From Gibbula magus (lineage: Eukaryota; Mollusca; Gastropoda; Trochida; Trochidae): a DNA stretch of 64,000 nucleotides. The notes under the pieces are model-generated. The model had not been told where the DNA came from. It did no database searches and saw only the letters and a program-made list of their open reading frames with translations. Positions 22,482 to 35,697 of the stretch are shown here, in pieces. The stretch's first letter is position 1, and every line of letters begins with the position of its first letter. The stretch covers positions 18,179,266 through 18,243,265 of the forward strand of contig OW388300.1 of assembly GCA_936450465.1 (NCBI GenBank). Reading direction: 5' to 3'. A program made the translations under genes and the position numbers.

Positions 22482-23740
22482 GGCCTCGACTATCCCAAAT
22501 GTAAACTTCAGTGTTATCCCAAATATAACCATGTAATGTTTCTTCACTATCTAAATGGCAAGTATTTCTAATGGTTTGTTATTGTTTCAAACTTTAGAAA
22601 TACATGCCATTTAAATAGTGACCAACTATAACAAGATTTCATTTGGGATAACACTACCTTCAATAGTAAATATGTGTGTACTTTTGAAGGCACTGTTAAC
22701 CCAAATCTAACCTTGTTATATGTTTCAAACTTATTTTTATAGCGTCTTTTTTGTTTATATGTTTATAGTTTATATGTGTAACGTTTTTGTATTCTTTTCA
22801 ATACCAAATGTTGAAATACATTATGCACAAGCATATGTCCACAAGAGTTACTTTTTATGTCAGACACAAATAAAGTTCATAAAAGCAATAAAAATGTCTG
22901 ATGTTGATAGTTAATAAAATTGTTCTTTTGATAAATTGATTAAGGTTCAACAAACCATTATATTCAACCAACTGCTGAAACGTCTTTGGCGGATCTGGAA
23001 TCTAACGACATCTCTCAACGTTGTCTTACACTGATGGTCATTCCATGCGATGGACATGTGGACAAACCCAGTATTCGAGTGTGTTAACAAAAATAAAAAC
23101 GTTTTTATGATCGAGTTATCGAATTAATTTTATTTTATCAAAATGAAGTGAAAAGTTCATTTATATTCATGTAATGGTGTAAGCAGCTTCAGTTGGGTTG
23201 AAATCCCCTTGATCTCTTATTTGTCAGTCGATTTATCGTTGATAATAATACATAATTCATAATTGCAAGACAAATATTCTAAAATATTTACTTCCAAGCA
23301 TGTCAACGTCAAATGATAATGTCATTTGTTCTGTAAATGCAAAAAGACATAACTTAGAGGAAACCCTTCATTTTGCTATTCGGCTGTTGAAGGAAATGCC
23401 ACCATGTTTAAACATGCTACTAAATTCCATTTCTTCTTCTCCACCGATATGATGAATATAACAGCCATTTATATCGGTATTTGTATATTTTCGTTAGGGA
23501 AATAGTGCTTGTAACATGAACATTTCGTTAATCTTGAACGTTAAGCGCATACTTACATGTACTTCAAAACATGTCTGCAGTCTTAAAACAGCTTAAATGG
23601 CAATTGATCTTCATATTCAGTCACGTAAGAAGACATCATACTTTACAACTCACTCTGTGATTATTTTTTAAAATTTTGCTGAAACTGAAAAAGGTATTTC
23701 ACGACAACCATATCGGTTTCAATGTATAGTCAGCACAGAT
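22482..23740. other. Unannotated AT-rich spacer
   Basis: Nothing supportable was found apart from the repeated CACTACCTTCAATAG stretch near 22650. Confidence 0.3.
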
Positions 23741-23995
23741 GGGCGGGATAGCGCAGTGGTCAGCGCGTTCGGCTTTGAATCAAGGGGCTCGGCAACTTTG
23801 TCTGCAGCAGAGAACAGTTACTGTTTTACACGCCGTAAGTTTTGGGTGCACTGAATTTCAGTCTACTACCATGGTTCGCCAGTTCCAGCCGATGCTCGCA
23901 GGTTTCACCGCAATGCATAGCCACATGTACATGACGTTGCGGGGTTACTTTGCCATAATACTAGCAGCGTTAAACCCCAAATCACCTCATCTCAC
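23741..23995 (+). mobile_element. tRNA-derived SINE, same family as 17993, B box deleted
   Basis: The head GGGCGGGATAGCGCAGTGG matches the copy at 17993, but the GGTTCGAATCC stretch is missing, with GGGGCTCGGCAAC directly following. The tail is GCGTTAAACCCCAAATCACC. The deletion would remove internal Pol III promoter function. Confidence 0.7.
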
Positions 23996-24939
23996 AGTCA
24001 GCACATCTGATAAAATTAGTACAACAATATCTCGTCTGAGTTCCCTTATGTATTTTCAGTATACATTTAGAAGTTGTTTTCACAACAAAATTTATTAGAT
24101 AAACTAATCATTAAATCATATTATGTATTTTAAGATTAGAACATAAATACGTTGTATACATATAACAATTGTAAAATTGAACAAATAATATTTGTTTTCA
24201 CGTCAAATACTGATACCTAAGAAGAGAACGATTTTCTTGATAACAACTTCTTTAATGTGAAAATACATATTGTATTTTCAAATTAAATTATTATCCAGAA
24301 AATGTTCCTGTTTCTATGGATACCACTTTTAAATGCCCTTCAAAGAGTTCAATTGAAAACTTTCCTCTTTCACAAACTTCTCGACTATCATATACTTCAT
24401 ATTCATTCGGGTTACATCAATTGACCATCCCGAAATCTATTTACGTAATGGCAACGAGAGCTAAACCCAGCCAGTCACGTTATTAATTCGTTTATCCAAG
24501 CTTGATCGATATGACTACCGCACTCAAAGGACTTGTCATTTTTATCAATATGATTCATAATATATTACTTCTCGATACTATGATCCTCCGTCATTTATTG
24601 CAAGCGATGACTGATAACTTCAGACCCAACATCAATGTGAATTAATCACATAAATGTAGTGAATATTGACAGAAATAAGCACATGAAGGAAGTATATGTG
24701 TTGTATGAATTTACTCTGCAATTCAATCTTACTTGAAAGTTGTCGTCTGTGACGTGTACAGTGAGAGACTGACGGATCCTTTACCCTGGTTTGAAGAAAT
24801 TCCATTAACACCGGATGGGAATCAAGATTGTGTTGTCATGTTGTCAAGATAAGCATCTATATCATCCAGTCTCACTGAATTACATGTCATTTAGATAGTT
24901 GTGCACCACGTTATCTGCATTAGTATAAACTTTGCGCTT

Positions 24940-25045
24940 TTTAGGGTTGAGACCCTTGTGGGATTTGATCCTACGCCCTAAGAGTCAGACACTAATCGCC
25001 AGTACTGACAGTCCTAACAGCTTACCCCTTCAGCCACCGATGGGT
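24940..25045 (-). mobile_element. tRNA-derived SINE, second family, copy 2 (diverged)
   Basis: The minus-strand layout matches that of 22377-22481: GGGGTAAGCTGTTAGGAC, then a decayed B box in GTAGGATCAAATCCCACAAG. Confidence 0.55.
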
Positions 25046-27611
25046 CAATTAAGTCAAACAACGAAACTATTTTCAATGATCTTACTGTATATCCTTAGTT
25101 ATGTTGAAACATGGACAATGGGTGCAATAAATATCATATATGACATATGAAATGTATTTGTGATCATGGAACTTAATTTAAAGGAATGAAAAAAGTATGT
25201 TTCGTAATGATTGTGAACTGATTTATATGTTAACATTGATACAATGTTTTTCAATTACTACATATATAACTTCCCATGTATGCCCTTGTATAGTACATAT
25301 GTACGTTTTATAATTAAAGTATTCTTACATTAATGTACATTGGGTCTGAGTCTGTGCAAGCACACAACTTAAATACTGCCACAGAAAAATCGATTAGAAC
25401 AAGGATACATGAATCTATATCAGGTCCGTATCACTATATACATTGCCTCATTATTGAAAGTATGTCTAGACTGTTGTTAATTACATCCGCTATATTAAAC
25501 ATCATTTCATGAAACCGATTATGATCAAGTGCAAAAGAGTGAGACTTTATTCAGACGTTGATTTTATAATGATGTTATAATAAATCATTCTGTAGAACTA
25601 AGCGATGCTAGTACATCATGCAAATAAGAAATGTTTGTCAATAAAAGATTATCAATTTTGTAAAAGAGGGTACCAAAATAAACTTTTGAACATTCTAAAT
25701 GCTTCACAACAAGTTATTGTAATGAGGGATTTCTCCCTACACTCGTTCAATAGACATTGTCTAGAAAAACGTATTTCAATCATTGGTTATTAAACTTACT
25801 CTTACTGAGTTTATCCATCGGATGACACTATTTCAAAGATGATATTTTAAAGGTTTATAACCATGACTTTTCCTCCAATACTGATATCAATGTCAAACTT
25901 AATTTCTTGTTACTTTTATTCTTGAGTGATTACACACACAAACACGAACATCACAAGCATTGAATAACACAACATGCTTACCTGAACGTTATACTTTATG
26001 AGGTTTGTAGAGTACATGTACATGAAGCCATGATCAGCTTCATGTGTATGGTCAACTTTACTCGTTCTCAAAACGTGAAGTAAATTAATCCCATAAAGAT
26101 TTGTTGTCAATTTATTTATGTAATTGTACCATATAATATAATTGTTAATTGTCTCTTATTTACTAAGTAAGTGTATTTCGATGTAAAAGTGATTTAAAAA
26201 TCACCCCTTAAAATGCATTCGCTGACTCTTTTCGACAAAAATATATGTATATGTTTAAATAGAGATCATTATGCAGTTTCAATGTCCACTCAATCTTAGA
26301 AGTGAACACTATATGTTTATGTTACATTGGTTTAAACATATATTATTCACTGAGAAAATGATTAGGCACAAGTTCTCACTTAGAATACCTTATTCATATT
26401 ACAAATATAATTTTCAACCGATGGTTTGTTATCAGCTGCAACACGAAACAGCACATCTGAAATCATAGTCAACAAACGTAGTCAAATACATCATTTTTTC
26501 ATAAGTTTCACTCCTTCCAGAACAAATAGAACAACTACATAAGCATTTGCAAATCAAGTAACTTTACATTTCTGTTCTTTTCTTAAAATGATCTTAAAAC
26601 GCGTCATACAAACATATCATTGAAATATTTAATGTGATATTTATTCTAACATTATACATAAGTTCAAACATCAATAAACATATTCACGTTTTCCAAGCCA
26701 ACATGTTCATGCTTTCACGACTTCAGTTCACGTATCTGTTCTCGCAATGAAAAGACTCTTTAGGCAAATTAACACTGCGTGTCGGAAATAACAAATATAA
26801 TATTACAAATCTGTCTGAAAAAAAATTGTTTTGAATTCATCATAAAACAATAATTATTTGAAGCGATGTTTACATGCCGTATCCTTGTAATGTTAAACCG
26901 ATTACTAAAAGCCATAACCATATAATTTATATATTTTTAAGGCCCCTGGCCACACAACATGATGGTGCAATTGAGTTATTACACTAATGATGTTTACATA
27001 GAGATATATTCACGATGAAAAAGTTAGTGCATACTTTACTGAGATATTAATATTTTGCATATACTATATTGATAATACAAACAACATTCAGTAATATCAG
27101 TTAAAGTTACACAGTTGCAATTTACAAATATTATTTCAGAGGTTTCCTGAAGGTTCTTTACTTGAAATAAAACCAAATGGGAGTTGAATTACAACAAATG
27201 TAACTGTTTAAAATATGTAACTTGTAGGGCGTCTTGGCATTGGAGATGTATCATCAATGCTGGCTTTGATCTTGAGGCGGGCAAACTTGTGGCTGTGGGA
27301 GCCGATGTATGGAATTGTGTCTCGAAATGACATGCTTCAGGTTTATCAATCCAGCTACTTCAAAACCCCGGCATTGGTCTCTCCTTCTACCATCAATCAC
27401 CATGGCCTTTTCATTCCACTTTCAATCACTGCAGTTCTTGTATCTACAGTTTCATTAAAGCCAATTGGCCTTCCTCGTTAAGCAATATATTACTAACTTC
27501 CAATCACTTCTTCAATAAAGTCTAAAGGTCAGTGTATATTTCGCAATAAAGTAGTTACTCATTCCATATTTGTATAGCAAATCCTCATTGTGTAACATTA
27601 TCATGTATTTT

Positions 27612-28095
27612 TAGCTCATCAGGCCTTAAAGGCCCGATGGGCTTATGGAATGGGGTGGCGTCCGGCGTCCGGCGTCCGTTCATCCGTCCATTCGTCCGTA
27701 TGTAAACATTTTCGCTTTTTCAACTTCTTCTCCAGAACCAATGACTCCATAGAAATTGTATGTGCAGACTCCTTGGCCAATGGGGATTTCTAAATTGTAG
27801 ATTTCGTGACCATGTGACCCCAATCTAGGTCACGTGTCATGATCTAAAAACCTATGTTCATCTTTATCTCAAGAATGTAAAGCCCTAGAAAGGTGAAATG
27901 TTGTGTAGAGACTCTTTGGTCAAAGGTGATTCTTAATTGTAGAATCGGTGACCCTGTGACTCCAAATGTGGGTCACAGAGGTAATGATATAAAAACCTAT
28001 TTTGTGCTTGTGAACAATTATTACTTAAAAATATTCAACCTTAGATAATAAATCAATGAAATCATTATGAGCTACAGGGCCCATGGCTCTATTTT
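27612..28095 (+). mobile_element. Dispersed TAGCTCAT-ended repeat, copy 2
   Basis: It begins TTAGCTCATCAGGCCTTAAA, has a run of GTCCGGCGTCCGGCGTCCG, and ends ATTATGAGCTACAGGGCCCA. TAGCTCAT and ATGAGCTA form short inverted ends. Confidence 0.6.
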
Positions 28096-28114
28096 TATTC
28101 TCTCTGATCGACTC

Positions 28115-28115
<1 letters not shown>

Positions 28116-28181
<66 letters not shown>
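28116..28181 (+). repeat. (TA)n microsatellite
   Basis: About 32 TA repeats. A second, shorter (TA)n lies at about 28449-28470. Confidence 0.9.
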
Positions 28182-28185
<4 letters not shown>

Positions 28186-28579
28186 AAGCTCTTAAACCAT
28201 TAATTTTGCCTGATTGAGCACTGATTGAGCCTGATTTAGCACTCTAACATGGTACACTCAATTGCTACGGCCTTGAGCTAGCCAGTTGTAGAAATACGGT
28301 TTGAGCACTTTATGCAAATGAGTGGGACTTTCTTAAACTGCTTTGTAGCGTTGATAACGTTGCATAGCTGAAAGCCCAACAATGTTCCACACACACCATG
28401 CTGATGAGGTCCTAAAGACCGAAACAGCTGGCTGTCCATGGTTATGTATGTATATATATATATATATATATCCGAGACATTTTGCATACCATCTGATGAA
28501 GGAGTTAGAATTTACTCCAAAACGTCGTGTTTTCTCACATTCTCCAGAAAAGCTTCCTGTTCTAAGGATTGTCACTTAA

Positions 28580-30229
28580 CTGGTAACAGTGCATATTCCC
28601 TATCCATGTTTACACATTTCCAAAGTGCCTTTTTCAAACGTAAATAACACAGCCGTAGAAAAGATTTGGAAACTTGAGATCTCTGTAAGTTCCTTCATAT
28701 CATCTTAGAAAACTAAAAAACGGAAAGCCTTTCCTTTCAACCATCTATTTTACTATTTATTCAAACGTGACACATCAGTTCAAATATCAGTAAACACCGT
28801 AGTTACTTCAGGCCTTAAGGTTAATGTTTTCTGAACCTGAGCTCTCTTGTCTGTTGAATTTATCAAACGGTTCTTTCAGCAAATGCAAATAGCTTGTCCG
28901 AACTATCAAATTTATTTATCTAAAATTACAATTTATGTTTTAAACTTGTTTTGAATCTACAATAATACGATCAATTTATTTGGAGAGGGGAAAATAATGT
29001 TGATATAATAATGTTTGTATTTTTACATCTAATCCTTATCGAGTATGTGCAATGTTCAGAAATGAACGTTTATACTTATCATATCATTAAACTGATTTAT
29101 CAAGCTCAAGTCAACTGTATGTAAACACAGACAAATTCTGGGTGATACACTGTAGCCGGTGCCATTTAAAGGCGTCAAAAGTGAATCCAGAAATAATTTT
29201 GAATAACTTTTGACAATGTATGCTCAAAGCGATTGCTGCAACTTAATAGTTGCCAAATCACGAACAGGCTTTCTTGGACCTGAAAAATAGTTTTCAGATT
29301 AATAAAAGGTATTATTTTCGATTGATGTAGATTTCACTTTTATCTTGCCTCACTTAAATCAACCTCTTTAATGGCAATGGCTTGGTTGTCATTTCTTTGC
29401 TCTTTATGCATGATTGCCATGGATTGAACATAACCTTGCCTTTATGTTTCCTTTTATATTGACAATTCTCTGATACGGATGATTTCAATTTTCATATGCA
29501 TCACTGATTTATTTCTGGAGAAAGCTTTTTTATCAAATCTCAGAAATCAACAAATGTAAAACTGCTAATCGTATTCTTCAATGCAATGCAAAAGTCATGT
29601 AGGTTATAGTCAGGTTTCAAAATCAATCAAAATGTGCTGATATGTTTATTCCGACTTTTTGATTTTGCAAAACTTTTCTTTCGAAATTGTTCAGCTTTCC
29701 TTCAACATTCGACAGGTCCTTTATTGACTAAATAAAAACCTGCACTTTCAACCAGATTTATAAACTATACATCAAAGAAGGAAATTAACCATTAAAATAC
29801 AAAATTCATCCAAAAAGAAAGAAAACCGTGATTAGCAACATAACTGCACAGATCACATGAATGTTTGCTATCATATTTCTAATTGATCAAGCCCACATTA
29901 ATAACATGGCCATGAAGTCATATGTTTAATTCTAGAGTAGATTTTAACATAAACGAATTCAAATTCAATTCAATTCAAATTTATTGTTACTAAAACCATA
30001 TCGGAGACAATTTACCGCACAAGGCAAACATCCGATAGGCTAAACTACAGTCTGCTGACAAGTTCATTATTTTACCTGTCGGCTCGATTACAACGCACCC
30101 TTTGGCATTTTTAAAATATCTCAATTTGTGAATTAATTCGAAAACTTTTGCTAGACTCTTACATTATATTAGGTTATAACAATTATGTTTTTTTAGATGT
30201 CTTATAAGATTAGTTTAAATAATATTTAA
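28580..30229. other. Unannotated, partly duplicated AT-rich sequence
   Basis: 28560-28990 belongs to the old segmental duplication (partner about 38020-38470). I see nothing gene-like in the rest. Confidence 0.35.
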
Positions 30230-30726
30230 AGGCTCTGTAGCACGATTTTGTAACTTAAATAAAGTGCTCTCGGAAAAAAATAAGTGTTGCCAATGGCTAA
30301 GGATTACTCCGAAATCAATTAAAAGAGTTCTAAAACTGGTTTCGGTTAATCCATTTCCCATCGAGCGGCCATGTGTTCACAATAAAACGCCTGCTCGAAG
30401 GTAGTTCAAGTGATCTGACTGATGTAGCGGTACGTAAACACTCAGAGTAGAGTTTTAAATATGGCAGAATGGTGGAATGGTCATCCATCTTGTTATCTGG
30501 ACTCTCAAATTATCACGAGACCTACACATCTAGCTCTCACACTGAAGAATTCCACACATCTTTTGCTTTCTACCTCCCACCATTTTCTTTGAATACCGAT
30601 AGCCGTTTTATGTTTTATGTAATGAGATTTTTTTACCCATTAAGGTACCAATATATTGCATAAACTTTAATGATAAATGGTAAATTTGAGAAAACATAAT
30701 ATGCAAAAATACGTGATTCAGCGCCT
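30230..30726. mobile_element. TTAA-flanked MITE, related copy 2
   Basis: The ends are AGGCTCTGTAGCACGATTTT and the inverse of TACGTGATTCAGCGCCT. TTAA lies on both sides (30226-30229 and 30727-30730). The interior is longer than and diverged from the copy at 1467-1793, but the GTAGCACG core and target site are shared. Confidence 0.75.
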
Positions 30727-31419
30727 TTAACGGGCTTAGATTTAGATAGAAATAGTTTTTTTAAACTTGCACCAATTTGTTTAGACATTTATACATTTTA
30801 TGCATTATATTATTCAATAAGTGATAATATTACAGTGATTATGTAAAGGCTATTTCATTCCAAGATGTGAACAACATTTGTTAACTTTGTTATTTATAAA
30901 CGTTTTTAAACTCCTCGTCCTTTGTGTTCTTTTAATGTTTTGGTACAGTTTATATTGTTTGTTACTAATATTGAATGAAATAGCATTCAGGGAACATACT
31001 ACTTGTATTTAGTTCCTTTTGCATACTTACCTAGTAATATTAACTTCGACAAAGTTTATGCTGAAGCCCTTAAACCGCGAAAATGTCATCTCTGACTTTT
31101 AATACATCACATTTTGCTGAAAACTGATCGTAACCCAGTACTATTGTCAGTGTTATTTCATATGAGGAGACACAGCTTCTAGACAGTTCATACAGGCAAC
31201 TCATATGTCACTCTATTTCACTGATTAAAATCTGAATCTATTTGACATACATATGACATACATCAACATGATATTGGACACATGGGATGTATATTTAGAA
31301 TTATCATCCAAACTGGTTCCCACAGTAGATATCGCTTGTGTGAGATCAAACGATATCTACAAGAGATATCTACATTGTAGATATCGCAACAATCAAATCG
31401 TCACAATCATATTACATCA

Positions 31420-31560
31420 TCAGCTAATGACATCACAAGGCTTTGACATCACGGTGAACACTGCTGACAATGTTATGACGTCACAAAGTTGATGACGTAA
31501 CAATGCTATGAGGCCACAATGCTGATGACGTCACAATGCTATGACATCACTGAGATCACT
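31420..31560 (+). repeat. Degenerate array of TGACGTCA-like motifs
   Basis: TGACATCAC, TGACGTCAC, TGACGTAAC and TGACGTCAC recur about every 12-20 bp with AATGCT spacers. The perfect palindrome TGACGTCA is a CREB/ATF site. Clustering may reflect a decayed minisatellite rather than regulation. Confidence 0.6.
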
Positions 31561-31644
31561 GCTGAAGTAGTCAAATGGCAGTTTTGTGTTGCAGATATGT
31601 TCATTATTTTGCTAATAATTGTTGAAGAATGATTTTGAATGATA

Positions 31645-31793
31645 AATAAAATCTCACCCTCGTGTCTTCTGATATCAAATATATCAACACTCGTTGATTA
31701 AAGTAAAAATATCCTCGGCAAGCCTCGGATATTTGTAACTTTAATCAACTCGTGTTGATATATTTGATATCAGACGACACTTGGGTGAGATTT
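31645..31793. mobile_element. Hairpin MITE with nearly perfect 70-bp arms
   Basis: The left arm AAAATCTCACCCTCGTGTCT pairs with the right arm ending CACTTGGGTGAGATTTT. Nearly the whole 149-bp sequence is one stem with a TCGGCAAGCCTCGG loop region. No coding capacity. Confidence 0.8.
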
Positions 31794-32759
31794 TCTATTT
31801 AAGTAATTTGAAATAGGGAAATTTATCAGGTTAAATATCATTAAGTTTTTAAAATAACATTTGATACAAACTGACATGGCAAGAACATTATCTTTCTGAA
31901 AATGATCAGATGTTAGTATTCATGGTAGAATCCTTTAGTGACTTGAAGTGTTAATTATTGTGTTAACCAGAAGGATGCCCTATCAGTGAAATAATGTCTT
32001 AGTGACAATGAATATAAAGGGAGAATTAGATATGAACGTGGAATAACTAACCAGATTACAGAGATCAAGTCAGACAATTTCATTAGTCCAGATGCATATA
32101 CATACATTTGGTTCTCTATAGCAAGGTCAAGTAGATTGTTTCCTTAAGTCTGCTTAGGGTATATGTGGTCGCAGTGCGCAGTCGTTTTGAATTTAAAATA
32201 TAACGTTTTGAAATTCCATTTAACAGTTAACATTCACTACAAAAGTTAGTTTCTCTCACACACAAAAACAATCAATTAACACTCATTCCATCAAGAAAAT
32301 GTTTTTTATCGTTATTTCCTGAGTGTTTACACACACCCTGTCCCGATTTGAATATGTTTTACATCCATTAGTTTTCATATGTTTTATCCAATTTAGATAA
32401 TCCCCTACAAACGATACCATAACTTCCTCGAAAGGAATTCATAGTTACATGTTGAATAGGTTTGAGACCATCTAAATTGAAAATAAGAATCAAGGCAAAA
32501 CTAGTTGTATATTGAATTCAGTTTCACATTTGTGTCAGCTGTATTGGAAGAATAATTATTATCATCGAATGAAAGCCAATATAGCACCTTAGAATTGAGG
32601 GGAGAGATTGAAGGTCACTATATATGGTCCGCCATTATCGCTATCTTTCACATCTCATGATTGAGGAAGCAGATAGACCGTGTTCACACAATACTGATGT
32701 CTAGTGTAGATACGTTGAGATTTGGTCGTATAATGAAGACAAGCTTACGACCGCTAAGA

Positions 32760-33662
32760 AACAAACAAAAACTGAGAGATCTAGCATAACCATTGCTTAT
32801 AGTATAGTAAAGTAGGATTCTTGTATGGTGCTATGATATGCTCTTAAGCGCTTCTTGAGCATGAATAAAACTATATACAGGCTGGTAAAGTCTGATAAAA
32901 AGTTATTTGTATCTGGGAAAGAGATGGGTCTTTAGACAAGCTTTGAAGGACGTGATAGATGGAGATAATCGCAAGTCCAACTGCAGTTTAATTTGCAAAG
33001 CTGGGTAATAAAGTCCAAAATTTATGCAATTGCAAAGGAAATTGCAGTTTAATTGCAATTTGGGTAACATCTAAAAAGTGTTTCACACTAAATGATGACC
33101 TAACTTCACTGATGCACAGATCTAGTGCAACCACTTATGCATTTTAAATGGTATGCTTCATATATGAAAGGAGGCAATGGTATAACGTGCCATTAAGATT
33201 ATATAATAAATAATATGCCACAACGTCTTTCAAGTGTGGTATACGAAAGATATATTTATGGAATTGCTTAAGTGAAACTCATTTTACAATTCAATCATGA
33301 TGGGTCGGTCTTCAGAAGTCAATATGTATGATTGGCACATTTAGTCTAGACAATGAATGTAAGTAGACGTTATTACTGGAGAAAGTTTATCGTATAACGT
33401 TTTGAAACAAATGACTTTCCAAATTAGACATTAACGTATCTACTTATGTTTCTTGTGTGTAGTCTAGGCCAGAGAAATCTTACGTTTAATGAAGTTGCTT
33501 TTCCGTTAATATGATTCTGATTACTGTTGCCAATTTGCGTAGTTTCCATGTCTGGTCAGACATTTAAAGCATTAATTATAATGTATAAGAGAAAATTGCC
33601 GTACACCTAAATCAATACGAGTGAATTATTTCATCCAAGCCAATACGAGTGAATTAATACAG
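32760..33662. other. Unannotated spacer
   Basis: Only AAATTGCAGTTTAATTGCAA-type local repeats (about 32975-33060) are visible. Confidence 0.3.
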
Positions 33663-33666
33663 TTAA

Positions 33667-33994
33667 AGGGGCTGTAGCATGTTTTTTTTGCAAAATTTAC
33701 TTTTTCAAATGTCCTTTTTATAAAGATAATGTGTGTCATTTAAATGTACTTTAGAGGGTAAAACATTTAATTACACAAACACATTATCAGTAGTAGTAAT
33801 AACGGTGTTGCATATAAAGCAAAAAGTGTATGGCGGCCATTTTATTGTGAACACAATTTATTATTTCGAATGACAAAAACGGTTCCTAAGGTATTACTGA
33901 ACCATGTACACTCATTTTTAATTTGATTTTCCGAATAGAGAAGGGTGTTTTCCTATTGGTAATATTATTTTTCAAAAAACGTGCTACTGCCCCC
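33667..33994. mobile_element. TTAA-flanked MITE, copy 3
   Basis: The ends are AGGGGCTGTAGCATGTTTTT and AAAAACGTGCTACTGCCCC, with TTAA on the left (33663-33666) and a mutated CTAA on the right. Internal similarity to 1467-1793 includes GGCGGCCATTTTATTGTGAA. Length 328 bp, against 327 bp for copy 1. Confidence 0.8.
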
Positions 33995-34259
33995 TAAAAC
34001 ACCACGATTGAATTAATACAGTTAAAGCAATACGAGTTAACTGATACACTAAAAAGCAATTTGGATATTAACATTGATGCGATAAAGGTTGTAAATACTT
34101 AAAAGAGTTCAAGTTAATGACATGGTTATATACTAGGAGAGAAAACTGTGCGTGAGTATACAAAGCAAATTGTTTCATGTATTAATCTATAGTTTCTTGG
34201 CCGAAGTCAGTGTCAAGTTGGTATTGCAGCAACAACAAATTATCAGCAAAAGTCAACAG

Positions 34260-34745
34260 TCACACAGTTGCTTGTCGAGGATAGGTTCAAATATTCATGT
34301 TTACAAATCAGTATCGAGTGTGACCACCGCGAGCATCAACCACATGAACGCCTGTCACTTCACAAGATGAAATCGAGAACAGAACATTATCCCAGCCCCT
34401 CCTTCTGTTCCTTAGATGCTGTCTACACCACAAGGAACGTGCATCTTGGTGACGTTGCAATAGAACTGGACGGATTGCTGGACGTCATGGCCTGATGTTC
34501 CAATCACGCAGACGATTCCTGATAGTTATTGCACTAACAGGCCTTTATCCTGCAATTGGCAGTAAGAGCTGCAGTTCGGAACCGATTTCTGAGATGTATG
34601 AGCATGATATTGTTGTCTTGACGGTGTGACGTAACGCATGACCTTCCTGCGCGTTGGCAATCTCTGGTGATGCAAGTTTGTTGGTACTGTTCAACAGAAA
34701 AGCCACAGTATTTCTGTGAACATCAAACATGCCAATGGCACGTTA
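34260..34745 (-). pseudogene. Tc1/mariner-type transposase remnant
   Basis: On the minus strand, in shifting frames, the order MFDVHRNTV..., then YQQTCITRDCQRAGRSCVTS, then RQDNNIMLIHLRNRF, then a QRHQDARSLWCRQHLR stretch, matches the N-terminal paired-like HTH and GRPR-type hinge plus the start of the catalytic domain of Tc1-like transposases. There are several frameshifts and stops, and the DDE region is mostly lost. It is non-functional. Confidence 0.6.
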
Positions 34746-35350
34746 ATGTGCATCTTGTTATAGGTGTGGCATCGTGTTATTGAATATATAATATATGCAA
34801 TAAACAATATAATATGTTGGCTAGAACTCGATCACAGATCTGAGAGTGTCTACTGAAATCAGTTTAATGTCTTTTGTCAAGTTACTTTGCGACTTTAAAT
34901 GTATGTCATCTTGAGATGAATAGTCTGTGGGAGGCACAATGCATGTCAAACATTTGTCAAATCATATTACCGTAAAATCAATATGTATGTAATGCACAGT
35001 TACTGTTTTCTGGTATACTTATGTATGATGCAAATGCGGCATACTCATGGGCCCATTGATATATTTGGTGAAGGTGTTGCTGATCTGAACTTTATTTCCA
35101 CTGCATATGAGGATATATGTGATAGTTATACCTATACTATTCCGAGGGTAAGAACTGATACACTCACAGATTGACTAATAGGGGGCCCGTTTCCGAGGCG
35201 CCTGCTCCGAAGAAGGCCCTCGCGTGAATGTCTGCTTCACGTAGTGATACTATTATGTTGAATGATAAGCATGGTTTGAAAATCGATTCTTACATGATTT
35301 ACATGAATCAACCATTAATAAACTGTATCTTCATAGAACCATGTGCTCTG
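34746..35350. other. Unannotated spacer
   Basis: Nothing supportable was found. Confidence 0.3.
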
Positions 35351-35697
35351 TAGCTCATCAGTATTTCATTGAGTTATTATCTAAGGTTGAATATCTAAGT
35401 TATTTCAAGTAATACATTGCTAACAAGCAAAAAATAGGTCATTGGAGTCACAGGGTCACCAATCCTACAATTAAGAATCACCTTTGATCAAAGAGTCTCT
35501 ACACCACATTTCACCTTTCTAGAGCTTTACATACTTGAGATAAAGATGAAAGTAGGTTTTTTGGGTCATGACCCTTAACTTGACCTAGATTGAGGTCACA
35601 GGGTCACGAAATCTACAATTTTGAATGTCAAGGAGTCTGCACACAACTTTTCAGCTCTCTCGACCCATCGGGCCTTTCAGGCCTGATGAGCTAAAAG
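35351..35697 (-). mobile_element. Dispersed TAGCTCAT-ended repeat, copy 3
   Basis: In inverted orientation it starts TAGCTCATCAGTATTTCATT and ends CTTTCAGGCCTGATGAGCTA. The interior shares the TCACAGGGTCACCAATC phrase with copy 2. The GTCCG run is missing. Confidence 0.65.

Larger units (their letters stand above)
23500..32750 (+). repeat. Old segmental duplication, copy 1 (patchy)
   Basis: Blocks near 25310-25560, 27200-27490, 28560-28990, 30935-31200, 31900-32130 and 32430-32740 resemble blocks in 37370-42960. For example GACACATCAGTTCAAATATC and GTAAACACCGTAGTTA are at about 28768 and 38240, and CCCTATCAGTGAAATAATGT at 31977 and 40855. The order agrees except that the 25.3-kb and 27.2-kb blocks appear swapped. 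The intervening sequence differs, mostly from later insertions. No gene was recognised inside. Boundaries are approximate. Confidence 0.6.

Noticed and set aside
28278..28647. ORFs containing runs of YIYIYIY
   Set aside because: Produced by a TA microsatellite.
31320..31400. CRISPR-like spaced repeats of AGATATCTAC
   Set aside because: Irregular short palindromes in eukaryotic DNA without regular spacers.
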